NCBI GenBank assembly: GCA_003116995.1
Contig: BDSL01000006.1
Coordinates: 124,001-188,000, forward strand
Direction: 5' to 3'
Source: Yamagishiella unicocca
Taxonomy: Eukaryota; Chlorophyta; Chlorophyceae; Chlamydomonadales; Volvocaceae
DNA: 64,000 nt
Shown here: positions 46,771-57,991 of the stretch, piece by piece
How positions within the stretch are numbered: the first letter of the stretch is position 1
Layout: every line of letters starts with the position of its first letter
Program-made: the position numbers and the translations under genes
Notes under the pieces: generated by a model
The model's database searches: none
The model's input: only the letters and a program-made list of their open reading frames with translations
What the model was told of the DNA's origin: nothing

Positions 46771-47787
46771 ATGGCAGACGACAGCGCAGACACGGCCCTC
46801 CCAGAAGCTGGCAACCCGGCTGTCATCATGCCCAGCTCCGCAGCAGTTGCGTCTGCGGTCCCGTCGGAGGGGCTGTTCCGTCGGAAGCGAGGTGGCGCTA
46901 ATATACGCAAGCGCGGCGGCGCGGAGGGCGGCACAGGGGGCAGTGGCAACGAGGACGAGGGCAGCGTGGTACGCAAGGCCAAGCAGCTGAAGAGCGATGG
47001 CATGATGCAGTTCACGACGGTGAAGGACGACAAGGCGGAGCTGTTCGTGGAATATGCCGGGTCCAAAGCGCTTCAAGACGGGAGGGACGACCTGGCATCG
47101 CGCGTTCTGGAGACGGAGACTGAATACGACCGCGATGCACGGGCCCAGCGTGAGCAGGTGCTCAAGCAGGCTACCGACGGCGTTGGCGAAGACGGCAAGT
47201 ACAAAGGCATGAACGCGTATATAGACTACCGGAAGGGCTTCCGCCGCGAGCACACGGTGGCCGCCGAGAAGGGCACCGGCTCCCACGGGCCTCTTCGCGG
47301 CAACGCATACGTGCGCGTCAGCGCCCGTTTCGACTATCAGCCAGACGTGTGTAAGGACTACAAGGAAACCGGCTACTGTTCTTACGGCGACGCTTGCAAA
47401 TTCATGCACGACCGTGGCGATTACAAGAGCGGCTGGGAGCTGGACAAGATGTGGGAGGAGGAGCAGAAGAAAAAGGCAGAAGCGCTGGCAAAGGGCTGGA
47501 AGCCGGACGGCGAGGAGGAAGAGGAGGCGGAAGCGGAGCGGGGCCACCGGGACGATGAGCTGCCGTTCGCGTGCTTCATTTGTCGGGAGCAGTGGGAGTC
47601 GTGCAAGGGCCCGCCGGTGATGACACGGTGTCGGCACTACTTTTGCGAGAAGTGCGCCATCAAGCACAACGCCAAGACGTCGAAGTGCGCCGTATGCGGG
47701 CAGTCCACGCAGGGCATCTTCAACATCGCGCACGACATCGTTAAGCGCCAGAAGCGGCTGGAGGAGGCCAGTAAGGAGCCGCGGTAG
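46771..47787 (+). CDS. CWC24: CWC24/RNF113 splicing factor: CCCH zinc finger plus RING (338 aa, intronless)
   Basis: A single uninterrupted frame from ATG 46771 to TAG. CWC24/RNF113 binds the activated spliceosome near the 5' splice site in the nucleus; the RING also gives E3 ubiquitin-ligase potential. Residues 1-60 are low complexity with a basic patch (FRRKRGGANIRKRGG). The conserved family block YKGMNAYIDYRKGFRREHT and ARFDYQPDVCKDYKETGYC follow. The CCCH finger (C-x8-C-x5-C-x3-H, CKDYKETGYCSYGDACKFMH) is at about residues 191-210. After a charged linker (EEEQKKKAEALAKG) the C3HC4 RING starts CFICREQW and ends CAVCGQ at about 268-311. All eight RING ligands and four CCCH ligands are present. 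An intronless gene stands out among intron-dense neighbours. Nearly certain. Confidence 0.95.
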   Translation: MADDSADTALPEAGNPAVIMPSSAAVASAVPSEGLFRRKRGGANIRKRGGAEGGTGGSGNEDEGSVVRKAKQLKSDGMMQFTTVKDDKAELFVEYAGSKALQDGRDDLASRVLETETEYDRDARAQREQVLKQATDGVGEDGKYKGMNAYIDYRKGFRREHTVAAEKGTGSHGPLRGNAYVRVSARFDYQPDVCKDYKETGYCSYGDACKFMHDRGDYKSGWELDKMWEEEQKKKAEALAKGWKPDGEEEEEAEAERGHRDDELPFACFICREQWESCKGPPVMTRCRHYFCEKCAIKHNAKTSKCAVCGQSTQGIFNIAHDIVKRQKRLEEASKEPR

Positions 47788-50028
47788 CTGGGCGTGGTCG
47801 TGAACCGGAGCCCCGCGTGCGGTGCACCTCGCGTGGGGCTCAGTAAGGGCCGCGTCGCGGCAGGCGATAGAGAACAAGGGGCCCGTGGGAGAGGCGGTTG
47901 GGCCGTCGCGGAAGCGTAATTGCGAAGTGCGGGGGCGTTCAGTGGGTTTTGTCGAAGGCGCTGTACGTTGAGGGTTCGGGCTGCCCACCGACGTGGGAAA
48001 CGCGACTCTGCCTCAGCCCTGGTCACACGTTCAATCCCACAAACAGTAATCTCTGAACATGAGGGTCCGTACTTGTCACGTTGGGGGGCCAAGCATGGGG
48101 TGGGATGACCGTAGATCGGCGGTATGCGACTGCGTGTATGGGTCGCACGGCCGCGAGGTATGGTGGATAAGGTCGGATGGGCGTACATGCCCACGCCTGC
48201 GGCCACCTCCGCTGTGCACGCTACGGAGCAGCCGAGGCATGGATATGGCAGGATCTTCGGTATCCCTCTGCGTGGGTTGTTCTTGGGCGTAGTCGTACCG
48301 GGGTGTTTGCGAAACTGAGCCCGACGCATCATGGGAGGATGCATCTTGTTAGGAGCTGGAGTGGTCTTGGACACAGGTGTATGCGTTGAACACTTTACCG
48401 GCCGTCGGAATAGGCTTGGCGTATACTGTGGTGCACTGCGTGGAAGTCCCTGCACGTTGGCGTCAATATGCGTTTGCGAACAAACTCCTGACTGGTGTAT
48501 CACTGCGTGTTATTACTATCGAATGCCGTGCCCGTCGGGCTGAACAGAAGGGTAGATGCGCGGCCGTTGCCAGTTGGGACAGGTAGTGATGGAACCAGAA
48601 GTGAGGGTTTCCATCAAGGCTGCGTGGATGGAGTCGGATATATGCATTATCAGAGCGTCTATCGTACTGCCGTAGGCCTGTCATGCAAGGTGTAGCACGG
48701 CGTGTTGTGAGGCGTCGAGAATGTTGGCTGGAGACGAAAGAAGGGGACGTTACATGCTTGGCTCAGGCGTTAGGTCTGAGGTTTTCAATGTGTTTACGGC
48801 AATCCTGTCTTTGGTCCATGCTCTTATAGTCCATGTGGCTTGACTTAACACAAAGGCAGCCAAGCGACTCACTGAAAGCTTGTGGTGTCCTCTGGTCCGC
48901 TGGTATTTGATGTTAGCAATGCAAGCACAGCCTTTCAACAGCATGGGAAAATAGGCCATCAAGCCTGCCCTGCCCGTTCCCTTCCGCCCGTGGTTATCAG
49001 CAGGCGCCGCGGAGTACGGCATGCTCAGTTAGCTCCTCTTCTCGTACAATCCCAACGCCCACCTACAGTCACACAAATGCCATCTCAGCATGGACACCAC
49101 CGCGATGGACCCATGGCACGTCCTTTCCAGGGCCGTGCTACCGTTCCGAGAAATGCACCCCGTGCCGTAAATGAAACAAACCGCATATGGTAGCCCCCTT
49201 AGAGCCCAAGCTCGCCCAGTCTTTACAAGGCCAAAGTATGGGAGGACTAACCATTGCCAGTACATAGACGTAGGAACATACCTCCAGCTCCCAGGAACCT
49301 CTTGCCGAACACCAATCGGCCCCCTACACGCGTTCCATCGTTGCGTTCCATCATACTTGATATAGGTACATGGACCGACGAGCAGCATCGTAACTGGGAA
49401 CGAGAACGCAACACGCTGCACCACTTAAAGGATGATGCCTACTTCAATTCAGGTGGCGCTGAAGCCATGTTAACAGCCGTCAAGAAACTCTCAAAAGTAT
49501 TATAATTTCCAAGCGAACCAACTTTATAACCGCTGCGTTTGGATTCGCCCTTCAGGCTATACTCCCTACAAATGGTTGCTTGGCGCACACACGGGCTTGG
49601 AATTGATTATCATGCCAGTAGCCCGAAACATGTATGCAAGCCTTTCACCCACCGTACAACGTGATCACTAAAGCCCAAATGATGCGAGCGAGCAAAGGTA
49701 TGCATGGTATCACAAGTGATGGCATGTAAGGCCCATTCCCGCCAAAACGTTACCAGTGCACAGCTGTGACAACATGGTAGGGAAGCACAAATAAGCGCAA
49801 ATGCTGCCACAGTACGATATCGTACAGGTCTTGCCGCAGCGTAAAAGCTTTAGAAGACTCCAGAACAGTAGTAAAATAATTCCGGGTGCTGCCTCGAAGG
49901 CGTGCAACCATCCATGATACTGCCAGACACTAGGTACCCGCGGCTCGGACCAGCGGCATTCACTAGGCGTGCCCTTCTTCCCGTTCATCCTCACCCTTAC
50001 AACGACGTTCACAAAAATTGTGTCACGG
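47788..50028. other. Convergent intergenic region between CWC24 and the RING-H2 gene
   Basis: Holds the CWC24 3' UTR and, at the right end, the RING-H2 poly(A) signal. A plus-strand ORF ending at 49505 (with WTDEQHRNWERERNTLHHLK) is odd but has no start codon or splice partners that can be defended. Otherwise nothing recognised. Confidence 0.4.
49997..50001 (-). terminator. TGTAA polyadenylation signal of the RING-H2 gene
   Basis: ttaca on the plus strand, 27 bases after the RING-H2 stop codon at 50029. Short but plausible 3' UTR. Confidence 0.45.
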
Positions 50029-51904
50029 TCATTGGAATGCCGGCGTCTTGCACATGGGACACGTGGCGTAGATACCCTGCTGCCGCAGCCATGGCGTCAC
50101 GCAACCAGAATGGAACTGATGCATGCACGGGAGGATCATGATATTGCTCCCCTCAGTTGCTGCATCTAGGCACACGGGGCACACTAGGGAATGACTGCCG
50201 CCGCTATCGCTATCGCTTTTGCCGGAGATGTGCAAGTCAGCAGCTGCTGGCAGCCCCGCACAACTGCCACCTACAGCATCGGCTCTGGGGCGGCCCGGCG
50301 ACTGTCCTCGCGACGCACCCTGACCCATATCGCCTGCGGTAGGCACAGCTTGGCAGCTGGCCAAGGACGCTGGCGACGTTTCGCCGCTATCGTCGCCGCC
50401 TTCCAATCGCCCGGCCGACCCGTGTGCTGCAGTGAACGGGGCGGGGCCTGATGGCTCGCTTCCAGCCCCGCACAAGCTGGGGCCGCGGGGCTGCTTGTAT
50501 ACGTAACAGGGAAGCGCCGCGATATCGGCATCAGAGACGGCCGGCGGCCTTGCCCCAAAGCTGCCGCCGTCAGCCGGGCCAGCACCAGGAGGATAAAGAC
50601 CACGCCGCATGAGGGCAGCCTCGTACTCTGCAGGTGGGCAGGCGCAACCCGTGGACGGAGTCTGCCTCGATGGGAATCGAGATCCGGGCAGTGTGCCCAT
50701 ATTTGCAGGAGGACAATGGTGAGACTACGGCCTTTCCTCCCGTTGGAGGGAGAGCTCGACCGCAGTACTAGTGCGGCACTGTGAGCACGCAGCCGAGAGC
50801 TACGACGGCAAGCCACCAGCCCCATGCGGACCAGCGCCTGCACCTCATCCTGCGAGCAACGCACCTGAATAGCCCATCTCCTCATCCAATTGGCGTAGCT
50901 GGAGATTGATGTGCTCCAACGCGACGTGCGGGTCAGCATGAAGCAAAAGCAAGCCGCCGCCCGGAATCATGCGGATGACGGGGAGGCCCGCGCCTAGGGC
51001 AGGCCCTAAGCGCAGCCGACCGGACCCTTCACGCTCCAGCTCGTCCTGGAGACATCAACAATATTGAGAGCGAGTATGTGGATTCAAGGAGAAGCATCGT
51101 CGATAGCAGCCCAGCCGTGCGCAACGGGGCCGTAGCCTGAAACCGTACACATCGCCAAATACATGTGAGGCTGGCAATGAGCATAGCCCTGATCGCAACG
51201 ATAGCTACGCAGCAGGCAAGAATCCCCGTTCAGGGTCTGAGCGCTTGGCCGGGGGAAGTTGGACATCCGAAAGGGGCACCTACTGGTTGGCGGGACGACA
51301 GGGAACCTGCTGCTCGGAGTCCAACCCCGTTTCAGTTACAAGGTATCTGGCTGTGTTTAAAGGTCGTCTAGCGTGCGGTATCTGCGCCTAACCCACGACG
51401 TTGCCTGCCGACCTACGCACCTCCTCGAGAACCTGCTGTAAATGCTGCGCCTGAAGTCTCAAGCGCAGGCATGTCAAGACAAGGACCATGATGCATGCCC
51501 AGAACTGCGATTGGCAAGGATACGCCGTGGCAGTTGGTCGGCTTACGTGGACTAAGGAAAAGACATAGGCAGCGAATCCGACTTAAGGCTTACCACGAAA
51601 GTTGCAGGCAGAACTCCAAGCACAAAGAGTAAGAGGCAGAAGGCTGCAACCATGAAGAGGGAACTATTCTTTCGCCTCGAGTCGTCGAAATGTTGCACTG
51701 CAACCATGAAGGCGGCATATCCTTACCCAGTATCGCGCGCCCAAACGATGTGGCAGCCGGCGTACTCTGTGTGGCCAACTGCGAGGCTCCAATATCAAGT
51801 CGCCGCTGGGCGTTACTTCGCCTACCAGGAGAACCGTGAGCCCCGCCATAACCGTGTTCGGAATCCATAGGTGCAGCGCGTGTCGAAGCGAAGCCACGGA
51901 GCAT
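50029..51904 (-). CDS. Membrane-anchored RING-H2 E3 ubiquitin ligase (348 aa, five exons)
   Basis: Exons (minus strand) 51904-51826, 51697-51594, 51504-51421, 51045-50865 and 50627-50029; all junctions keep phase. Two hydrophobic segments lie near the N-terminus: about residues 39-61 (SLFMVAAFCLLLFVLGVLPA) and 62-78 (FWACIMVLVLTCLRLRL). They are followed by a possible coiled coil (QAQHLQQVLEEDELEREGSG). The stretch VSDADIAALPCYVYK precedes a low-complexity Ser/Gly region, a usual lead-in to plant ATL-like RINGs. The C-terminal RING-H2 (about 299-345) starts CPVCLDAATEGSNIMILPC, has the paired HQFHSGC ligands and ends CPMCKTP, giving all eight metal ligands. It would transfer ubiquitin from an E2 at an internal or plasma membrane. 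The first ATG (51904) is used; a second in-frame ATG at 51868 would remove 12 residues. Confidence 0.85.
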
Positions 51905-53412
51905 AGGCCAGCACCTTAGAAAGACAACGTTTTGAACATAGTACTCTCGGCCAAAAGGTTACTAGGATAATATGATCCCCGATGGCCCGACATGTTACAA
52001 CTACGAAGGCTAACGCTGAAGACCATGTGCGTCATCGAGGGGAAGTCCTTAGGCAAGATAATCGGGCAAGACCCATTACGCGTGAATCCCATGCGGTGAC
52101 TGATTACGCTGCATTACGCATAGCCGACCTTGCTGACTTTATTTATGTGGGAAATGTTCACATTAAATGCAATCATTCGTTTGGCTGAGCACGACGCGGG
52201 ATGACGAACGACACTTGGATCGCCGTGCAACAGGCAGATGGCTGTGACAACAGAAATTCGAAGAGGACACTACGATGAAGGCACGTCTTGTTTGCGAGAT
52301 GGCGGTGACAGCGACGAAAGTGGTCTCATACAAGCACGCACGCGTTCGGGTTGGAGCCACGGTTCCGTTGCAAGCTCTGCTTTGGGTGTAGGTCATACTT
52401 ACTTCAACTGTTTCGATAGTCTTTTGTGGTCCACATTTTAATACGCCACGCCAACGAGCACGGATGGCGCGCTGCCTACTTCTCGTATCATTAGAGGAAG
52501 CTGTAGGCGGCACAGCACTAAGATGGCCCACACGTCATCCGTTTGCACGTGTGCGCGGCAAATTTACATGCTTACGAGGGGAACCGGGCAGCTTCTCTGC
52601 AGTGGCGAATCATGTTTTCGGTCGCAATGACCCTACCGGTATCAGTCGGGCACAAGCTGTCCGGTTGCATTGGCAACTTAAATGTATCGGCGGGCATGAC
52701 TGCGTTCCCATTATTGAAGTACAGCAAGGCTTGGCAAGATGTAGCAGGGTACTGAAGCTTGAGGTCTACCGTCATTCCTAAGCCATACACAGTCATACCG
52801 TGGGGCGGTTGCCGGTGCTGCACGCATGCACTAGAGCGTGGACTAGCCCTGACTGGCGAGGTCGCAAAGGCATATGTACCCGGTCGAGGATTGAAATGCG
52901 CCTATCAGCCTTTGTGTAATGCGCCCAGACTGGATGGTCGGGGTGGGCATGGCATCGATCACTTGATACCGGTGCTATTGACCTTGGCCCCCCCAACCCA
53001 AGACTGCACTGCAGTAAGGGCAGCGTACTCACTGGGGATGGCCACCGGCTGACCACCGGCACCCTTTGGCACAATTCTGGACGGGAGAGCAAACACCGAC
53101 GAACACCAACAGCTACTACCAGCGACGCAAATAGCTTGGTGTGAACGAGGGGCACACAGGCCGGTAAAGGGTGATACCAGCTGATCTGGGCACATACATG
53201 TTGTTGTGCCGCTCGCGATGTGCGTGAACCGCGTGAAACTTATCGTGATAGCAAGGAATAGCTAACCGCCCCATGGGACGGATGTCCGTGTCCTGCATAA
53301 CTGTGCAGCTCAGCACCAACCTGGCTGAGCATGTAGCCAATGAACGACAATGTGATCCGCATGTACTAATTATCGTCGCTGCCCTGGGGCCACCTGGGGA
53401 TTGCAGGAATGC
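51905..53412. other. Intergenic region, nothing recognised
   Basis: Upstream of the RING-H2 gene and left of the transposon. Open frames of 60-120 codons exist on both strands but none has a known motif or fits a splice chain. Confidence 0.35.
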
Positions 53413-53439
53413 GTACAGGCAGAGGGTATCAAAGTGTCG

Positions 53440-53625
53440 TTCTAATCCCAATCCTCGAAAATAGTTGGTCCGGCAATCCCTCGTGAAATCTAATCCCCGA
53501 CGGGTTTAATCCCTAAGCCCCCAATTCCAAAGCGAGTTCTAATCCCCAGCGCAGCAATCCCCCACCGGGTTGAATCCCCTCGAGGTGGCGGTTTAAATCC
53601 CCAATCCCCACGGGTCCGCAGCAGT
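53440..53625 (+). repeat. Left subterminal 'aatccc' repeat block
   Basis: At least nine copies of aatccc(c) spaced about 15-25 bases apart, with recurring 'gggttt/gggttg' before them. Unusual regular spacing; see the matching block at the right end in the same orientation. Confidence 0.8.
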
Positions 53626-55439
53626 CCCCAGCCCGTGTGAGTGTACAATATTCCCTAAGGAGCTGTGAGAAACGGCGGGTGTCATTTGCCTTTGGTGTCG
53701 CACCCTAGGATTCCGCTTCCCAGGGGCCTTGCGTGCCTTGCTTATAGAGCGCAGTCCTTCCTCGATGGAGTTTACAGTTGGTGGTTGTGGCCGCGGATAA
53801 TGGTGGCAATGTAACACATCCTCGGACCGCAACGGCGATCAAGGATGCACAGACGGCTGTTGGCAGTCAATAGGTAGCACCCCTAATCACTAACCCCAAC
53901 ACTCCCGCTCAACGGTACTTTTAACACCATGCATTACGTGGGGCACCGCACCTTCCCACCTCCCGCCCATCTTGGTCCATCCCGCCTCCTTTCCCCAGCA
54001 CGCATTAAACACCGGTGCAAAAAAAAAATAACGCACAGGCGTTCGGTCCGATGCAGGCAGGTCGGGTTACATGACGGCAGTCTAGGCAACTAAAGGAAAC
54101 GCATACAAGGAGGTTGTCTACGGATCGTGTATATATGTATAGGAGAATGGGGAGCCATGGACTATCAGCTGTACCACCATTCCATCTGTTCGTGTGTACG
54201 ATTGACACGTTGGGAACTAAATGACGCCTGTCCTCCTCTTATTATACCACCATTCTCTGAAGTCATATAGCTAGAGTGCTGCGGTCGTTCAAACGATAGC
54301 GATGTCTTCCTCGGACAGGTCGTCTTCGGAATCGGAAGGCGACCCCTCGACAGAGAGTCCTTCTTCTGGTTCGACGGAGGAGTCTACGTCGTCGGGCACT
54401 TGAGATGTCCGTGAGGAAGGAGATAATGGCGAGGAATATGTGAGCAGTCTGCCTTCGTCTGCTGGCAGTGTCCGAGTGCACCACTGGTGCACTAACCCAT
54501 TTTCGTCGCCACGGCCTCGGCGCCTTCGCCTAACGTGTACATTGCATCGTAGGTAACCACTGATGACACAGAGCGCAAGGCCTTCGCGGAAAGGGTAAAT
54601 CGGCGGGGAATTTTCGCCGACCATGCCTCTGTCCCAGTTTGTCCGCGGTCTGCGACATCCGTAAGTTACAATACCACTTATTACGTATGTCGCAGGGTGG
54701 GGAGCCTAAGTCGCCGAACCTTGGGGCGGTCCTCACGAGTTTCCTGCGCGAATCCGGCCTCTTGATCGTGGCAGCTGGAGGAGAGCGGCGTCCGAACGCC
54801 CGATGACGTGATTGATACCATTGGAGGTAAGAGAGCGGGAGAGGGTGTCGAATTGCGCCTAGTAATGCGATTTTTGTGCATATCGGTAGTGGTACCAGGC
54901 TCTTAGTGAACCTAATTTCGATTTATCCTGCCGTCTGTTTCGGCAGGTATGTCCAGAGCTATTGGGCCACATAGGCAGAGCTGGGCGCAGTGAGTGCTCA
55001 CTTCTGGCGTACTCGGTGCTGGCCATGTACAACAACTGCGGAGGAACGCTCAAGTGAGAGGCGGGACCTCGACACCGGTGATGCAAGTGCACCCTGGCCA
55101 GATGTCAGCGGTTACCGGCACGCCACGCCACTAAACGGCTGGCGGGCGTTCAGCAAGCAGGGCAACCTTGCCAACCTGTTTGCTGGCGCACGCGAGCCCG
55201 CCAAGGCTGTCCTGCTCTGCCGCTTCCTGCCTCCGGACCAACAGCTGCAGCTGCGCAGGCTCGTAGGCTTGGCGCCCCCTTTCAGTGCGCTGGGCGCAGC
55301 AGCAGCAATGGGCGCTGCCACAGGGCATGGCCGACCCCGCAGCAGTGCGGACGGCGGACAACCAGGAACCAGGAACCAGCGCCAGTACCAGCCGTCATCC
55401 CCTTGCCAGCCCTGCGCCCACACCTGGCGCTGATGCCTG

Positions 55440-55939
55440 GACCTCGTTCGTCACACGACGCCAACTTCAGGGTTGGAGCGGCGCGTTTTTTTGATGCCGC
55501 GGATGATGGCTTAGATGCAGCTAATGCATGGTCGGGGAACCTGTTTGTGAACCCGCCATTCGGTACCCATGACGGGTGAAGTTTGCAGGGCCTTTTCCTG
55601 CAGCGATGTATCCTAGATTACAAGGCGGGGATTGTACAACAGATGGTAGTGCAGCTGAAGGCGAGCGCGGGGTACACATGGTTCAGATCGGTGTTTGCCT
55701 GGCCGCATTGCTTTTTGGATGAGCGCCTGACGTGTGTTCAACCGCTGCGTGCTGCGGCCGAGGCTGGGGACGAGAGCTTGCGATGGGGAGTCCGCGTGCA
55801 AAACCCGCACGGCAGCGAGGTAGTGTACCTTGGAAACAGTGGCGCCAAGTTTGCGCAGATGTTTAGGAGGGTAGGACAAATAGCCGGCCACAATGCATGG
55901 GCGCTCACGCCCGGTGCGTCGGACCAAGTTGGCACTTGA
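55440..55939 (+). pseudogene. Broken DNA N6-adenine methyltransferase-like (Dam-type) domain
   Basis: The frame reads ANFRVGAARFFDAADDG then GLDAANAWSGNLFVNPPFGT, where NPPF is the catalytic (D/N)PP(Y/F) motif of amino-methyltransferases, and the preceding 'D-x-A-A-D-D-G-L..W-x-G' matches phage and plasmid Dam-type enzymes. An in-frame TGA at 55577-55579 interrupts it right after the motif. The same frame then continues with LFLQRCILDYKAGIVQQMVV, SAGYTWFRSVFAWPHCFLDE and RLTCVQ, which fits the family's following strands, and ends at 55939. The intact enzyme would methylate adenine in DNA using S-adenosylmethionine. The domain lies inside the transposon. Such domains are also carried by DIRS-type elements, so it may be cargo or part of an older nested element. 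Confidence 0.6.
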
Positions 55940-56514
55940 TGTGCACTTGTGGGTGTCCATGTATTTTTTTTGCTTACTGCAGGGTCGGCCTGGATAATGC
56001 TGGCGGCCAAATTGTTAGACTCCCTTTTAGGGACTGGGCCAGACTGCTAGGACATGGCAGCTGAGTCCAGATGGGTATGTACTTCATTCCACGCGTTACT
56101 GCCTGCTTGTATTAGATTCGTTTTTGTAGGCTGCTGTGCAGCGGTACGGTACGGGATGGTCCATGATGCATCGTGAAGAGGAGGACGGGTTGTCCTGGTT
56201 TGCCTGGATGGTCTGGTCGAGGCAGCCACCTGAACTGTATGACCGGGCAGATTCAGATCTGTAACTTTGGTATGGCATAGTGGTATGGCATCTGACTATG
56301 CAAACCCGTGTCACCTAGGCCAACCATGCATGTTGCACTTCTCTCGTTACTGGTGCAGCCGGTTGTGGGCAGCTCTATGACAATATGGACCAGTACGGCC
56401 TCGTCATGTGACCTGGTGTTGCGGCCCATCCAGCCAACAGCGCAGCTACCCCCACACTTCATGCCCTTCCCAACCAGCGATGTGTATCCCGTACGACCCC
56501 AACCCCACCCCGAC

Positions 56515-56680
56515 CGCGGGCCAATCCAATCCCTGCCGTCGGCCAATCCAATCCCTGCCGTTGGAAGGTTGAATCCCTGACGTTGGAAGGTTTAATCCCT
56601 ACCGTTGCACAGTCCAATCCCACCCTTTGGCTAATCTAATCCCCAACCCAGGACCAACCCTTTTGGCAATCCTAATCCCT
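56515..56680 (+). repeat. Right subterminal 'aatccc' repeat block
   Basis: About nine aatccc copies, including the duplicated unit ggccaatccaatccctgccg and gttggaaggttgaatccc/gttggaaggtttaatccc pairs. Same orientation as the left block, although the outer ends of the element are inverted. Confidence 0.8.
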
Positions 56681-56819
56681 TGATACCCTCTGGTACAGGC
56701 CGGCAGCGATGCGTGAAGTGCGCCAAAGGCCTTGCCAAAATTTCCGTTCGAATCCCAGTTTATACAATAAGAGGCATTCTCTCACTATGTGCAGCTGCCA
56801 ATTTCGTGCTGTATGTGAC

Positions 56820-56861
56820 GTACACCCTTATGTCCCTGTACGCAGGGACATAAGGGTGTAC
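56820..56861. repeat. Perfect inverted repeat, 19-bp arms, 4-nt loop
   Basis: Bases 56820-56838 (gtacacccttatgtccctg) pair exactly with 56843-56861 across TACG. It lies between the transposon's right end and DPH4. The geometry (long perfect arms, 4-base loop) resembles the hairpin at 1332-1367. Confidence 0.9.
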
Positions 56862-57088
56862 TGCACTGAGCGCTGATTTACCTGAGGGCGTTCAATACAT
56901 GTTTAAATCACGCTTTGCATATCTTTGCAGCCAGGCCTGGGCCGGCCTGGCTGATGAGCATCGCTGTGACGCCATTTTGAAGAGCCTACCTGCCTTCTAT
57001 TTGCATCATTTGACGGAAGGAGAATATCATAACCCTTGTGATACGTTGTTTTTTCCTAGTCAAGCGTCAAGTATTTAGGCTGCACATC

Positions 57089-57950
57089 ATGGCGGACAGT
57101 TCAACGCACTACCAGGTCTTGGGAGTGGAAAATGACGTAACGACAGATCAAATCAGACAGGCGTACCATGCAGCGATCCTGAGGTATCATCCTGACAAGG
57201 TTGGTGGTGGACCGTCGGAAGCTGACGGCGGCGCCTGTGTATACACTAGCGCCAACACTGCGACCTTTCAATTGATCCAGAGAGCGTGGGAGGTACGTGA
57301 GAAGTGTGAGGGGCTGCTTGTCATGGAGCCGGCACGTTTAGTGCTCGAGTTCCGGTCGCCCTCTAGTTTGCAGAGAGGGCTCTTAAGATTCCGCGATACG
57401 TGTTCTCCGTAGGTGCTGCGAGACACCGATCGCCGGGCAGCGTACGACAGCAAACTGAGTTTACAAGAAATGCAAGCGCCCCTGGCGTATCAGGACGAAT
57501 TGAGTATCGATGAGATGGATGCTGCGCACCAGGAAGGTAGGTGTAGCCCGATGCCATACACAGGATGGGGAAAGGTTCCACGGGGTCATCCTTACAGCTT
57601 GTAGCACACCGACACATATGCCGCCATAACCGATTCACATATGCCGCCATAACCGATTCACATATGCCGCCATAACCGATTCACTTCAACCCGTCCCTCG
57701 TAATGCTACAGGTGAAGACGTTTACACGTATCCATGCCGTTGTGGCGACCAGTACGTACTGCACAAGACCGATCTAACGCACCGCAGGACCGTCGTGGTG
57801 CCCTGTAGGTGAGCCTGATACTCGGGGACACGCCACCACATCTGTTAGCAACATAACTGTCTTCGCTCAACGACTCACGCTTCCCCGCCTTCGACGCTGC
57901 TTCGCAGGACTTGCTCCAATCATGTCCTTGTGAGATCTTCTAGCACATAA
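57089..57950 (+). CDS. DPH4: DPH4/DNAJC24: J-domain protein of diphthamide synthesis (155 aa, four exons)
   Basis: Exons 57089-57292, 57413-57536, 57712-57808 and 57908-57950, all in phase. DPH4 supports the iron-sulfur enzyme DPH1-DPH2 in the first step of diphthamide formation on elongation factor 2, in the cytosol. Residues 4-80 are a J domain: HYQVLGVENDVTTDQIRQAY, then the RYHPDK motif (HPD at 34-36), then FQLIQRAWEVLRDTDRRAAY. The second half carries the CSL zinc finger: CRCGDQYVLHKTDL then VVVPCRTCSNHVLVR, with the C-x-C and C-x2-C ligand pairs. This two-domain layout is diagnostic. Length agrees with human DNAJC24 (about 150). The chosen ATG begins right before the J domain. Intron 3 holds a 23-base triple repeat. 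Confidence 0.94.
57613..57681 (+). repeat. 23-bp tandem repeat, 3 copies, in DPH4 intron 3
   Basis: cacatatgccgccataaccg followed by att, at 57613, 57636 and 57659, without differences. Located in the intron 57537-57711. Confidence 0.95.
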
Positions 57951-57986
57951 CTACGCCATCCAGGCTGCACCACCAATAGGTGTTAT

Positions 57987-57991
57987 TGTAA
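57987..57991 (+). terminator. TGTAA polyadenylation signal of DPH4
   Basis: TGTAA begins 37 bases after the DPH4 stop codon at 57950. Confidence 0.55.

Larger units (their letters stand above)
53413..56699. mobile_element. DNA transposon with 13-bp TIRs and 7-bp target-site duplication (3.27 kb)
   Basis: The element runs from 53420 to 56692. Its left end is CAGAGGGTATCAA (53420-53432) and its right end the exact inverse TTGATACCCTCTG (56680-56692). Both ends are flanked by GTACAGG (53413-53419 and 56693-56699), a perfect target-site duplication. Just inside each end is a block rich in degenerate 'aatcccc' repeats. Inside lies a broken adenine-methyltransferase-like domain; no transposase was recognised, so the copy is probably non-autonomous or decayed. 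A duplication of 7-8 bases with a CAGAGGG-type end is compatible with hAT-like or KDZ/Zisupton-like elements, but the superfamily is not proven. Confidence 0.8.

Noticed and set aside
49254..49505. Plus-strand ORF ending DEQHRNWERERNTLHHLK and on to KLSKVL
   Set aside because: Looks protein-like but the frame lacks an ATG in a plausible place and no splice partners were found; may be a transposon fragment.
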